A model generated the notes under the pieces. That model made no database searches. It worked only from the letters and a program-made list of their open reading frames with translations, and had not been told where the DNA came from. Positions 8,501 through 16,765 of a stretch of DNA of 50,257 nt are shown piece after piece. Every line of letters starts with the position of its first letter. Position 1 is the first letter of the stretch. This DNA comes from JAUXFS01 sp050329575. GTDB lineage: Bacteria > Pseudomonadota > Alphaproteobacteria > Rhodospirillales > Defluviicoccaceae. Made by a program: the position numbers and the translations under genes. Where the stretch lies: contig JBHJOP010000055.1 in NCBI GenBank assembly GCA_050329575.1, positions 1-50,257 on the forward strand, given 5' to 3'.

Positions 8501-9073
8501 ATGGGTCGTAACGAGGAGAGCCGGTATCTGGCGGGGCAGTTGCTGGTGGCGATGCCCGGCATGCAGGATCCCCGCTTCGTCAAGACGGTGATCTACATGT
8601 GCGCCCACAACGCCGAGGGAGCAATGGGCCTGGTCGTCAACCGCACCCTCGAGGCGCTGACGTTTCCCGATCTCCTGGAGCAGCTGAGCATCGAGACGAC
8701 GCCGCGCACCAAGCGGATCGGCGTGCATTTCGGCGGACCGGTCGAGACCGGGCGGGGCTTCGTGCTGCACTCCGCCGAGTACCTGCAGGACGGCAGCATG
8801 GTCGTCGACGGGGGGTTCGCGCTCACCGCCACCGTCGACATTCTCAAGGACATCGCCGCCGGAACGGGACCGCAGCGGTGCCTGCTGGCGCTCGGCTACT
8901 CCGGCTGGGGACCGGGGCAGCTCGACTCGGAGATCCGCGCCAACGGCTGGCTGCACGTCGCCGCCGACGCCGACCTGGTGTTCGACGACACCCTCGACAC
9001 CAAATGGGACCGGGCGATGGCGAAGATCGGCATCGATCCGCGGATGCTCTCGGGGTTTGCCGGCCACGCCTGA
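8501..9073 (+). CDS. YqgE/AlgH family protein (UPF0301)
   Basis: The 190-residue product is a complete UPF0301 member: LAGQLLVAMPGMQDPRF at the N-terminus, the GAMGLVVNR segment, the FGGPVETGRGFVLHS motif and the LGYSGWGPGQLDSEI motif. The fold is known from structures, but the biochemical role is not established; in Pseudomonas AlgH was linked to alginate regulation. The ATG at 8501 follows a GAGGACGCC stretch. It converges on the M16 peptidase gene with a strong stem-loop between them. Confidence 0.93.
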   Translation: MGRNEESRYLAGQLLVAMPGMQDPRFVKTVIYMCAHNAEGAMGLVVNRTLEALTFPDLLEQLSIETTPRTKRIGVHFGGPVETGRGFVLHSAEYLQDGSMVVDGGFALTATVDILKDIAAGTGPQRCLLALGYSGWGPGQLDSEIRANGWLHVAADADLVFDDTLDTKWDRAMAKIGIDPRMLSGFAGHA

Positions 9074-9163
9074 GCGGCCTCTGGGGTGGTGGCGGATGTT
9101 CGCCCAGCCTCGAACCGGGACCATGCATCCTTGGGGCCGACGGGAGGGACCCGCGGACGCCGC

Positions 9164-9193
9164 CGCCGAGCGCCTCAGCCGAGGCGCTCGGCG
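9164..9193. terminator. 13-bp perfect stem-loop at the yqgE / M16 peptidase convergence
   Basis: The arm CGCCGAGCGCCTC (9164-9176) pairs perfectly with GAGGCGCTCGGCG (9181-9193) around the tetraloop AGCC. It contains the last codons and stop of the M16 peptidase gene (stop 9175-9177) and lies 90 nt past the yqgE stop. There is no T run on either side, so termination would not be of the classical Rho-independent type. The symmetry fits a bidirectional end or a 3'-protecting hairpin. Confidence 0.55.
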
Positions 9194-10434
9194 ACCCGGG
9201 CGTAGGGCTCGACCCGCGAGATGGGGCCGATGGCGGCCACCGTCGGCGGTTTCCGGCATATCCGCCGCGCCACCCGCAGCACCGCTTCGGTATCCACCGC
9301 CTCGATCCGGGCGACGATCTCGGCGGTCGGGATCGGGCGATCGAAGATCATCAACTGGCGGGCGAGCTGCTCGCAGCGGGCCGAAGGGCTCTCCAGCGCC
9401 ATCAGCACGCTGGACTTGATCTGGGCGCGGGCGCGGGCGACTTCCTGCTCGCCGACCGCCATCGAGACCTTGGACACTTCGTCGCAGATCAGCGGGATCA
9501 GCTCCTCCACCTCGCTCTCGCCGGTGCCGGCGTAGACGCCGAACAGGCCGGTGTCGGTGTAGGACGACGGGAACGAATAGATGCTGTAGACGAGACCGCG
9601 CTGCTCGCGCGCTTCCTGAAACAGCCGTGACGACATCCCGCCGCCGAGCAGGGTGGACAGCACCGACAGGGCGTAGAAATCCGGATCGCGATAGCCCAGC
9701 CCCTCGAAGCCGAGCACCACGTGCACCTGTTCGAGGTCGCGCGCGTCGCGCCAGTCGCCGCCGGTGTAGCGGGCGGGTTTGCCGGGCCGCGGATCGCCCG
9801 CCGCGAGGCCCTCGAACGCCGCTTCGGCGGCGGCGACCAGCGCCTCGTGGTCGACCCGACCGGCGCCGGCCAGGATCATGCGCGCGGCGCCGTAGTGATC
9901 GCCGAGATACCGCACCAGATGGTCGCGGGTCATGGCGCGGATGCGCTCCGAAGACCCGAGCACCGATCGACCGAGCGGCTGGTCGGGGAACGCCGTCTCC
10001 TGGAATCGATCGAACACCAGGTCGTCTGGGGTGTCCAGACACTGCATGATCTCCTGCAGCACGACGGTGCGTTCGCGATCGAGCTCCTCGGCGTCGAGGC
10101 TGGCGTTCTGGATGATATCGGCGATGATGCCGATCGCGAGCCCGACGTCCTCCTTCAGGACCTTGGCGTAGAAGGCCGTGTACTCACGCGAGGTATGGGC
10201 GTTGAGATGGCCCCCCACCGCCTCGATCTCCTCCGCGATGGCGCGGGCGTCCCGGCGCGGCGTTCCCTTGAACACCATGTGCTCCAGGAAATGGGAGACA
10301 CCGCCGACGTCGGAGTCCTCGTGGCGACTTCCGGCCGCCACCCAGACGCCGACCGCCGCCGTCTCCACGGAGGCCATCGGATCGGTGGCCACCCGCAGCC
10401 CGTTCGGCAGCGTCGAGACCCGCAGCCCGTTCAC
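9175..10434 (-). CDS. M16 family zinc peptidase (processing-peptidase-like)
   Basis: This 419-residue inverzincin has the metal-binding HxxEH motif H48-F-L-E51-H52 and the distal glutamate E128 (ERTVVLQEI), so it should be an active zinc protease. It resembles the mitochondrial processing peptidase beta / PqqL-like single-domain-pair proteins common in alphaproteobacteria. The C-terminal GGGMSSRLFQEAREQRGLVYSI is the typical second-lobe signature. The start is GTG at 10434, which overlaps the thrC stop as GTGA and gives a family-like N-terminus (MNGLRVSTLPNGLRVATD). The thrC-M16 gene pair is a recurrent alphaproteobacterial arrangement. Confidence 0.95.
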   Translation of the reverse strand: MNGLRVSTLPNGLRVATDPMASVETAAVGVWVAAGSRHEDSDVGGVSHFLEHMVFKGTPRRDARAIAEEIEAVGGHLNAHTSREYTAFYAKVLKEDVGLAIGIIADIIQNASLDAEELDRERTVVLQEIMQCLDTPDDLVFDRFQETAFPDQPLGRSVLGSSERIRAMTRDHLVRYLGDHYGAARMILAGAGRVDHEALVAAAEAAFEGLAAGDPRPGKPARYTGGDWRDARDLEQVHVVLGFEGLGYRDPDFYALSVLSTLLGGGMSSRLFQEAREQRGLVYSIYSFPSSYTDTGLFGVYAGTGESEVEELIPLICDEVSKVSMAVGEQEVARARAQIKSSVLMALESPSARCEQLARQLMIFDRPIPTAEIVARIEAVDTEAVLRVARRICRKPPTVAAIGPISRVEPYARVAERLG

Positions 10435-11840
10435 GCCCCCACCCCCTGTCGGTCGAGGGTCGCCGCGACGTGATCCTCCACGCACGCCAGATCGGCCGGC
10501 AGCACGTCGTAATGCTCCGGTCGCCGGAACAGGTCGGCGAGGCGCGCCGGCAGCGCCGGGCGGACGCCGGTCGCCGCCGTCACCGCGTCCGGGAACTTGG
10601 CGGGGTGGGCGGTGGCGACCGCGATCACCGGCACGCCGTCGTCGCGCGGACGACGGCGGGCGGCGGCGACCCCGATCGCCGAATGGGGGTCGAGGAGGAT
10701 GCCGGTCTCCGCGTGGACGTTGCGGATGGTGGCCTTGGTTGCGTCGTCGTCGATGCACTCGGCATCGAACCCCATGCGGGCGCGCCGCCAGCGGGCGACA
10801 TCGACGTCGAAGTGGCCGTCTGCGCGGAAGCCCTCCATCAGGCGGGCGACGGTCGGGGCGTCGCGATCGTACAACTCGAACAGCAGCCTTTCGAAATTGC
10901 TGGAGACCTGGATGTCCATGCTTGGGCTCAAGGTGGGGACGACGGTGCGCGTTTGCATCTGCCCGGAGGCGAAAAAACGGGTGAGGATGTCGTTGCGATT
11001 GGACCCGATGATCAGCCGCCGGATCGGCACCCCGATGCGGCGGGCGACGTCGCCGGCGAAGGCGTTGCCGAAATTGCCGGTCGGCACCGCGAACATCACC
11101 TCGCGATCCGGGGCGCCGACGGCGAGGGCGGCATGGACGTAGTAGACGACCTGGGCGGCGATCCGCGCCCAGTTGATCGAGTTGACCGCGGCGAGGTTGA
11201 ACCGGTCGCGGAACGGCGCGTCGTTGAACATCGCTTTCACCAGGCCCTGGCAGTCGTCGAAGGTCCCTTCGACGGCGATGTTGTGGACGTTGGCGGCGGC
11301 GACGGTCGTCATCTGTCGGCGCTGCACCTCGGAGACGCGGTCCTTGGGATGGAGGATGAAGATGTCGATCGCGGCGCGATCGCGGCAGGCCTCGATCGCC
11401 GACGATCCGGTGTCTCCCGAGGTGGCCCCGACCACGGTGATCCGCTGGCCGCGGCGGGCGAGCACGAGGTCGAACAGGCGCCCGAGGATCTGCAGGGCGT
11501 AGTCCTTGAAGGCGAGGGTGGGCCCGTGGAACAGCTCCAGCAGCCAGCAATCGTCGGCGAGCGGCGCCAGAGGCGCGACCGCCGGGTGATCGAAGCGCCG
11601 GTAGGCGTCGACGGCGATGGCGGCGAGGTCGTCTTCGTCGATGGCCGGTGCCGCGAACCGCGCCATCACCCGTGCCGCCAGGGTCGGATAGTCGAGACCG
11701 GCCATCGCGCGGAGTTCTGCCGGCGACAGCCGCGGCCAGTTCTCGGGGACGTAAAGACCGCCGTCTCGTGCGAGACCGGCGAGCACGACCTCGTCGAAGG
11801 CGAGACGCGGTGCGGTGCCGCGGGTGCTGACGTAGTTCAC
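10431..11840 (-). CDS. thrC: Threonine synthase
   Basis: This PLP enzyme converts O-phosphohomoserine to threonine and completes the pathway begun by ThrB at 5528. The 469-residue protein is of the longer class I/fungal-like type: N-terminal MNYVSTRG, FHGPTLAFKDYALQ with the PLP lysine K112, and GATSGDTGSSAIEACR, which binds phosphate. The ATG is at 11840. It is followed with a 4-nt overlap by the M16 peptidase. The 78-nt gap to the upstream M32 gene suggests that either a promoter or read-through is possible. Confidence 0.97.
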   Translation of the reverse strand: MNYVSTRGTAPRLAFDEVVLAGLARDGGLYVPENWPRLSPAELRAMAGLDYPTLAARVMARFAAPAIDEDDLAAIAVDAYRRFDHPAVAPLAPLADDCWLLELFHGPTLAFKDYALQILGRLFDLVLARRGQRITVVGATSGDTGSSAIEACRDRAAIDIFILHPKDRVSEVQRRQMTTVAAANVHNIAVEGTFDDCQGLVKAMFNDAPFRDRFNLAAVNSINWARIAAQVVYYVHAALAVGAPDREVMFAVPTGNFGNAFAGDVARRIGVPIRRLIIGSNRNDILTRFFASGQMQTRTVVPTLSPSMDIQVSSNFERLLFELYDRDAPTVARLMEGFRADGHFDVDVARWRRARMGFDAECIDDDATKATIRNVHAETGILLDPHSAIGVAAARRRPRDDGVPVIAVATAHPAKFPDAVTAATGVRPALPARLADLFRRPEHYDVLPADLACVEDHVAATLDRQGVGA

Positions 11841-11918
11841 GGCGCGAAGATCACGAGCGCGGGCATCATCGCCGGCAGCCTATACAAGCGGGCGGGACGG
11901 GGCGCAAGCGGCGGCGGG

Positions 11919-13412
11919 TCACGGAAGATAGCGCCGGCGCAGATGGGCCTTGAACACCTGGGTGTCGAGCGGGCGGCCGGTGACGGCGATCAACAGCGCG
12001 CGGGTGGAAAGCAGCGAGCCCCGGCCATGGACCGCGGCGGCCAGCCATTGCACCAGCGGTCCGAAGTCACCGGCCGAGATCGCGGTCTCGATCGCCGGTT
12101 CAGCGGCCACCGCCGAAGCGAACAGCTGGGCGGCCGTCATCGCGCCGAGGGTGTAGGTGGGGAAGTAGCCCCAGGCCCCGTCGTACCAGTGGATGTCCTG
12201 CAGGCAGCCCAGCCGATCGTTCGGCGGCCGCAGCCCGATCAGGCGCTCCATGCCCTCGTTCCAGGCGGCGGGGAGGTCGGCGGCCTCGAGGTCGCCCGCG
12301 ATCATCGCCTTCTCAAGTCGGTAGCGGAGAATGACGTGAACCGGGTAGGTGACCTCGTCGGCGTCGACGCGGATGAACCCCGGGCGGACCCGGGTGTACA
12401 GTCGATAGAGGTTGTCGGCGTCCCATGCCGCCCCGTCGCCGCCGAGCATCTCCTTGATGATCGGGGCGGCGAAGACGAGAAACGGCCGCGACCGGCAGAC
12501 CTGCATCTCGATCAGCAGCGACTGGCTCTCGTGGAGGGTCATGCCGCGGGCGTCGCCGACCGGCTGCAGGCGCCAGGCGCGCGGCAGGCCGCGTTCGTAG
12601 AGGGCGTGGCCGGTCTCGTGGAGGACGCCCATCAGCGCCGACGTGAAATCGGCCTCGTCGTAACGGGTGGTGATGCGGACGTCGTCGGGGGTGCCGCCGC
12701 AGAACGGGTGGAGGCTGACGTCGAGGCGGCCGTGATGGAAATCGAAGCCGAGCAGCGCCATCAGCCGGACCGCCAGCGCGCGCTGGCGCTCGATCGGAAA
12801 CGGTCCGCGCGGTTCGATCACCGGCGGCGCGCTCGCCTGCCGCTCCCGCACCGCGGCGAGGAAGCCGGGGAGGAACGCCTCGAGGTCGGCGAAGATGCGG
12901 TCGATCTCGGCCGAGCGCCCGTCCGGCTCGTACTCGTCGAGCAGCGCATCGTAAGGCGCGACGCCGAGTCGCTCGGCCTTGACCGCCGCGGTCTCGCGAA
13001 CCAGGGCCAGCAGCGCCCGCAGCTTCGGCAGGACCCGGGCGAAGTCGTCGTCGGCGCGGGCGTCGCGCCATGCTGCCTCGCAGGCCGACGTCGCCCGCGC
13101 CAGGGCCTCGACCTGCTCGCCGGTGAGCGCCGTCGCATGGGTCCACAGACGGCGCATCTCGCGCAGATTGGCGGCCCGCCACGGATCGCCGTCCGCGCCC
13201 TCGTCCGCCGCCGCCAGCCACGCGCCAGTTTCGGGTGCGGTGAGCAGGCCGTGGCGCAACGACTTGAGCACCGCCAACTGCTCGCCGCGGGCCTCGGCGC
13301 CGCCCTTCGGCATCATCGTCGCCAGGTCCCAGTGGAGCATGGCTTCCGCGTCGCGGAGCGCGAGCAGGCGGCGGAACCGGTCTTCCAGCCGCTCATACGC
13401 GGTCGCGGTCAA
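11919..13412 (-). CDS. Carboxypeptidase Taq (M32 family metallocarboxypeptidase)
   Basis: This 497-residue cytoplasmic zinc carboxypeptidase has the M32 HExxH motif at H265-E-T-G-H269 (GVLHETGHALYERG), the DVSLHPFCGG segment and the HESQSLLIE region that supplies the third ligand. Full length matches the family (about 500 residues). The start appears to be TTG at 13412; the N-terminus read from it (TATAYERLEDRFRRL) aligns with family members, and a GAGG lies about 9 nt upstream. It follows ctaB by 10 nt and is probably co-transcribed with the oxidase-assembly arm. Confidence 0.95.
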   Translation of the reverse strand: MTATAYERLEDRFRRLLALRDAEAMLHWDLATMMPKGGAEARGEQLAVLKSLRHGLLTAPETGAWLAAADEGADGDPWRAANLREMRRLWTHATALTGEQVEALARATSACEAAWRDARADDDFARVLPKLRALLALVRETAAVKAERLGVAPYDALLDEYEPDGRSAEIDRIFADLEAFLPGFLAAVRERQASAPPVIEPRGPFPIERQRALAVRLMALLGFDFHHGRLDVSLHPFCGGTPDDVRITTRYDEADFTSALMGVLHETGHALYERGLPRAWRLQPVGDARGMTLHESQSLLIEMQVCRSRPFLVFAAPIIKEMLGGDGAAWDADNLYRLYTRVRPGFIRVDADEVTYPVHVILRYRLEKAMIAGDLEAADLPAAWNEGMERLIGLRPPNDRLGCLQDIHWYDGAWGYFPTYTLGAMTAAQLFASAVAAEPAIETAISAGDFGPLVQWLAAAVHGRGSLLSTRALLIAVTGRPLDTQVFKAHLRRRYLP

Positions 13413-13422
13413 GGCGACGACC

Positions 13423-14352
13423 TCAACTCACCGTCGGCAGCGCGCGATCGACGAGCAGGGCGACGAAGATCAGGAACAGATAGAGGATCGTGAAGAAGAA
13501 CAGCGGCCGCGCGCCGGCGCTGTCGGCGGCACGCCACAGCCGGATCGCATTGCGCAACAGGACGGCGCCGAGCATCAGCGCGGCGACCCCATAGAGCACG
13601 CCGGACATACCGATCGCCACCGGTGCCAGCGTCACCGGGACGAGGATGCAGGTGTAGGCGAGAATGTGGTTCTTGGTCGACCGTTCGCCGGCGACCACCG
13701 GCAGCATCGGGACCCCGGCGCGGTCGTAGTCCCCTTTGCGGAACAGGGCCAGCGCCCACGAATGCGGCGGCGTCCACAAAAAAATGATGGCGAACAGCAC
13801 CACCGCGCCCCAGCCGATGTCGCCGCTCGCGGCGGCCCAGCCGATGATCGGCGGCAGCGCCCCGGAGGCGCCGCCGATGACGATGTTCTGGGGTGTCCGC
13901 CGCTTCAGCCACACCGTGTAGACGAGCACGTAGTAGACGATGGTCAGCGCCAGGAGGCCGGCCGCGACGGCGTTGACCAGCGCGGCCATGGCGGCGACCG
14001 AGGTCGCCGCCAGCGTCAGGCCGAACACCAGCGCCGGCAGCGGCCGCAGCCGGCCGGCCGGCAGCGGCCTGTCCATGGTGCGGGTCATCTCGCGGTCGAT
14101 GTCGCGGTCGTACCACATGTTGATGGCGCCGGCGGCCCCGGCGCCGACGGCGATGCAGAGGACGGCGATCGCGGCGGTGAGCGCGTCGACGGCGGCCGGC
14201 GCCAGGATCAACCCGACCAGGGCGGTGAACACCACCAGCGACATCACCCGCGGCTTCAACAGCACCGCATAGTCGCGGACATTGAATCGCGGCTCGCGCA
14301 GGCCGGCGTCCGTCGCCACCGTCGCGGCCGATTCGGATCGGACGGGCGGCAC
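13423..14352 (-). CDS. ctaB: Protoheme IX farnesyltransferase (heme O synthase)
   Basis: CtaB farnesylates heme b to heme O, the precursor of heme A for aa3 oxidases. The 309-residue polytopic membrane protein has the UbiA-type prenyl-diphosphate motif NMWYDRDIDREM followed by TRTMDRPLPAGR, and the second motif FLWTPPHSWALALF. About nine hydrophobic segments are visible. The start is GTG at 14352 with purine-rich sequence upstream. In many alphaproteobacteria ctaB lies between ctaD and ctaG; here it is in the divergent arm behind an oxidase-like protein. Heme A synthase (ctaA) is not in this window. Confidence 0.96.
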   Translation of the reverse strand: MPPVRSESAATVATDAGLREPRFNVRDYAVLLKPRVMSLVVFTALVGLILAPAAVDALTAAIAVLCIAVGAGAAGAINMWYDRDIDREMTRTMDRPLPAGRLRPLPALVFGLTLAATSVAAMAALVNAVAAGLLALTIVYYVLVYTVWLKRRTPQNIVIGGASGALPPIIGWAAASGDIGWGAVVLFAIIFLWTPPHSWALALFRKGDYDRAGVPMLPVVAGERSTKNHILAYTCILVPVTLAPVAIGMSGVLYGVAALMLGAVLLRNAIRLWRAADSAGARPLFFFTILYLFLIFVALLVDRALPTVS

Positions 14353-14382
14353 CGCCTCAGACCCTCCCGCTCGCTACTCGGC

Positions 14383-15807
14383 TCATGGCCGCGCCCTCCG
14401 GTCGTCGATGCTCCCGCCCGCGCGGGCGGGCCTCAGCAGCGCCGTCGCGACGATCCAGATGAACAGGATCCCGCCCACACCGGCGAACAGTGCCCCGATG
14501 CCGTTCAATGCCATCCCGACGATCGCCCCCATCGCCTCCAGACTCTGATCGGCTCCCGCGGTCTTGCGTGGTGCGCCGTAGCCGCCGGCGAGGAACAGGC
14601 CGATGCACGCCGCGAGTTGCCCTCCGGCGAACAGGTATACCTGAACAAACAGCGCTTTTCCACGGCCGAGCGGCCGCTGCAGGCGCGGCAGGAACTCGGT
14701 GTAGAACAACCCCATGAACGCCACGGTGACGCCGGCGATGACCCCGTGATAGTGGGCCGGGGTGCGGGTGTCGGCGCCGTCGACGAACAGCCCGAGCACC
14801 CCGCCGATGGCGAACACCGTGACCGACAGCGCGAGGCAGACGAACGCCGGCTGTCGCCACGGCAGCGGCCCGTTGCGGCGCATCGCGATCGCGGCGGCGA
14901 CCAGCACCGTCGGCGGGGCGAGCGCATACTGGAGGTTGGTGAACGTGACCGTCTGTGCGGCGGAGAACGGCTCGAACACCACGTAAAGGAACGGCGCCGG
15001 CAGCACCGCGACGGCGAGGAGCGCCGCGGCGGCGAGGACGATGGCTCGGTGCGGCACCGCCTCGCCGAACGCGTGGCCGGCGAGCAGGCTCCAGGCGACG
15101 ACCAGCAGCAAGGTGTTGAGAAACTGCAGCACATGGCCGCCGCCCCAGAACAGGTCCTCGTTGAAGGCGTGGGACGGCGCCTCGCCGGAGAGCGGCGCCC
15201 AGGCGAGCATGAAGCAGACCAGTGCCACCCCGTAGATCAGCCCGCCGGCGGCCATCGCCAGCGGCAACGGGTCGGCGGCGGCGGCGGCGTTGCGGCGCAG
15301 GTTGAGAACCAGCCTGACCACCGGCAACGTCATCGCAGCCGCCATCACGGCGAGGCCGGCGTAATACAACGGGTCGATGATCACCGGCACGTAGTTGTTG
15401 AGCGTCGGGCGGCCGCGATCGAGCAGGGTCGGCGCGAACAACAGGAGCGCGGCGATCGCCATTCCGGCGACCGCGGCGGTTCCCAGCCACGCGAAGCGAG
15501 GGGCGCCGCCCGCCGCCCGATGCGTCGCCAGCAGAAGCAGGGCCCCGAACACCGCCAGGAACCAGACGACGAACGAGAACACGACATGGACGACGAGCGC
15601 CTTCTCGAACAGCCCCACCGGCAACGTCAGTAGCCGCTCGATGCCGGGGATGCGCGACAGCGCGAGCACGAGGCCGACCCCGGCGACCCCCAGCGCGCCG
15701 ACCGCCAGCGCCGACCATCCCCAGAGTTCGCGACGAAACGCCGCGCCGGCGGCGCGGGCGTCGGCCCTCGGCGCCGGGGGGCTGAGGGTGGCGGCCGCCC
15801 TAGCCAC
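14383..15807 (-). CDS. Heme-copper oxidase subunit I homologue lacking CuB ligands
   Basis: This 474-residue integral membrane protein has about twelve hydrophobic segments and the general pattern of heme-copper oxidase subunit I. It keeps a helix-II-type histidine (H74 in VVHVVFSF), a helix-VI-type histidine (H225 in WGGGHVLQFLNT) and the helix-X HxH pair (H352/H354 in AHYHGVIAGV), which would ligate a low-spin and a high-spin heme. The HH pair expected about 50 residues after H225 is absent: 270-300 has no histidine. Oxygen reduction is therefore unlikely. It overlaps the DUF420 gene by 8 nt (GTG start at 15807) and precedes ctaB by 30 nt, so I infer an assembly, heme-handling or sensing role for the aa3 oxidase. 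The exact function is unknown. Confidence 0.75.
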   Translation of the reverse strand: MARAAATLSPPAPRADARAAGAAFRRELWGWSALAVGALGVAGVGLVLALSRIPGIERLLTLPVGLFEKALVVHVVFSFVVWFLAVFGALLLLATHRAAGGAPRFAWLGTAAVAGMAIAALLLFAPTLLDRGRPTLNNYVPVIIDPLYYAGLAVMAAAMTLPVVRLVLNLRRNAAAAADPLPLAMAAGGLIYGVALVCFMLAWAPLSGEAPSHAFNEDLFWGGGHVLQFLNTLLLVVAWSLLAGHAFGEAVPHRAIVLAAAALLAVAVLPAPFLYVVFEPFSAAQTVTFTNLQYALAPPTVLVAAAIAMRRNGPLPWRQPAFVCLALSVTVFAIGGVLGLFVDGADTRTPAHYHGVIAGVTVAFMGLFYTEFLPRLQRPLGRGKALFVQVYLFAGGQLAACIGLFLAGGYGAPRKTAGADQSLEAMGAIVGMALNGIGALFAGVGGILFIWIVATALLRPARAGGSIDDRRARP

Positions 15808-16249
15808 GGGCGTAGGGTCCCGAAGGGTCGGGGTAGCCGTGCACCGCCATGACGTAGACCACCAGGCCGGAGACCGCCACGAACATCCACAGCGGCCACG
15901 TCCAGCGGGCGATCCGCTTGTGGCGATCGAACCGGCCGACGAGGGCGCGATAGGCGGTGATCGGGACCAGCGGGGTGATCGCCGCGGCGACCAGAATGTG
16001 GACGATCAGGATCGTGAAGTAGATCGGCCGCACCACCCCCTCGCCGCCGAACTTCGCCAGGCCGGCGTTGAAATGGTAGATCAGATAGGTGACCAGGAAC
16101 GCCGCCGAAACCGCGAGCGCGCCGATCATGCAGGCGCGGTGTTCGCCGCGCCGGCCACTGCGAATGAAGGCGAGGCCGGCGGCGAGGAACGCGATCGTCG
16201 CGCCGTTGAGGGCGGCGTTGACGTGCGGCAGGTCGACGATCTCCAACAT
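15800..16249 (-). CDS. DUF420 membrane protein (CtaM/YozB-like)
   Basis: The 149-residue protein has four hydrophobic segments and the DUF420 pattern, with histidines in VDLPHVNAALNG, YLIYHFNAG, LIVHILVAA and DRHKRIARWTWPLW. DUF420 proteins (CtaM in Staphylococcus, YozB in Bacillus) are required for maturation of heme-A oxidases in Gram-positives. The location in the ctaB arm of an aa3 locus supports the same role here by inference. The ATG is at 16249. The stop overlaps the GTG start of the oxidase-like gene. Confidence 0.88.
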   Translation of the reverse strand: MLEIVDLPHVNAALNGATIAFLAAGLAFIRSGRRGEHRACMIGALAVSAAFLVTYLIYHFNAGLAKFGGEGVVRPIYFTILIVHILVAAAITPLVPITAYRALVGRFDRHKRIARWTWPLWMFVAVSGLVVYVMAVHGYPDPSGPYARG

Positions 16250-16295
16250 CAGCGCCGCTCCGCCAGCCGGTCACCTGCGGCCGATGGCACCACGA

Positions 16296-16379
16296 TCAAC
16301 CGCCCACCTTGAAGAAGATGCTGATGTACATCCCGAGCGCGGCCGCCACCAGAACGGCCGCCAGGACCCGGTTGCTCAT
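16296..16379 (-). CDS. 27-residue single-span membrane peptide at the oxidase locus
   Basis: A very short gene starts with ATG at 16379 behind a GAAGGGAC ribosome-binding site and ends with TGA at 16296. The peptide begins MSNRVLAAVLVAAALGMYIS and ends IFFKVGG, giving one transmembrane helix with a short basic start. It lies 46 nt ahead of the DUF420 gene in the same direction. In related genomes short single-span proteins (CoxF-like) occur between ctaB and ctaG and have the same helix-then-lysine ending. This similarity is by eye. Translation is not proven, but the ribosome-binding site, composition and position support it. Confidence 0.55.
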   Translation of the reverse strand: MSNRVLAAVLVAAALGMYISIFFKVGG

Positions 16380-16765
16380 GGCGCATTGTCCCTTCGAGCG
16401 TGTTGCCATTCGCCTTCGACGCATGTCTCGGCCCGGCCCCTCGCACCCGCGTCCGGCGCCGCCGTTGCGGCATCATTGCGGCCGCCTCGGCAAAAATCAA
16501 TCGCCCACGTTCGGCGGCGAAAGCCGCCGGATCGCGGCCGCGTCCGGACCGGAGGCGGGATGGCGCGGCGCGGGAGAAAAACGCTTTGAATTCGGTTTTG
16601 CTCATGTTAGCTAATTATCAATCTCAATTCGCGGCACGGGCTCCGGATCGGTTCTCCGCGGGGGCGGAAGGCGCGCGGAGAACCCTTGAATGGCGTGTGG
16701 ATTTGGGGCTGGACCTGAGCCGCGAGGGGAGATATGTGGTTGGAGAAATCGGGCGGGTGGGGATC
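16380..16765. other. Divergent intergenic region of the cytochrome oxidase locus
   Basis: This 386-nt gap separates the two divergent arms and must hold both promoters. It is GC rich except for an AT-rich island at 16573-16628, which contains TTGAAT (16586-16591) and TTAGCTAATTAT (16607-16618), a plausible ctaC promoter zone with imperfect spacing. An 11-bp inverted repeat lies downstream at 16650-16684. I see no convincing gene on either strand. Confidence 0.5.
16650..16684 (+). promoter_or_regulatory. 11-bp perfect inverted repeat in the ctaC leader
   Basis: GGTTCTCCGCG (16650-16660) pairs perfectly with CGCGGAGAACC (16674-16684) around a 13-nt spacer. It lies about 80 nt before the ctaC ATG and just downstream of the AT-rich promoter-like island. 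There is no T tract behind it, so a leader RNA hairpin or a regulator-binding dyad is more likely than a terminator. Confidence 0.5.

Noticed and set aside
10470..13493. Long open frame (about 1000 codons) on the plus strand opposite thrC and the M32 carboxypeptidase
   Set aside because: It is the antisense shadow of two well-conserved genes in GC-rich DNA; its translation is Arg/Gly/Asp-rich low complexity with no family motif.
14383..15807. Calling the oxidase-like protein a functional cbb3- or NOR-type subunit I
   Set aside because: The CuB (or FeB) histidine pair is missing and there are no ccoO/ccoP or norC genes nearby.
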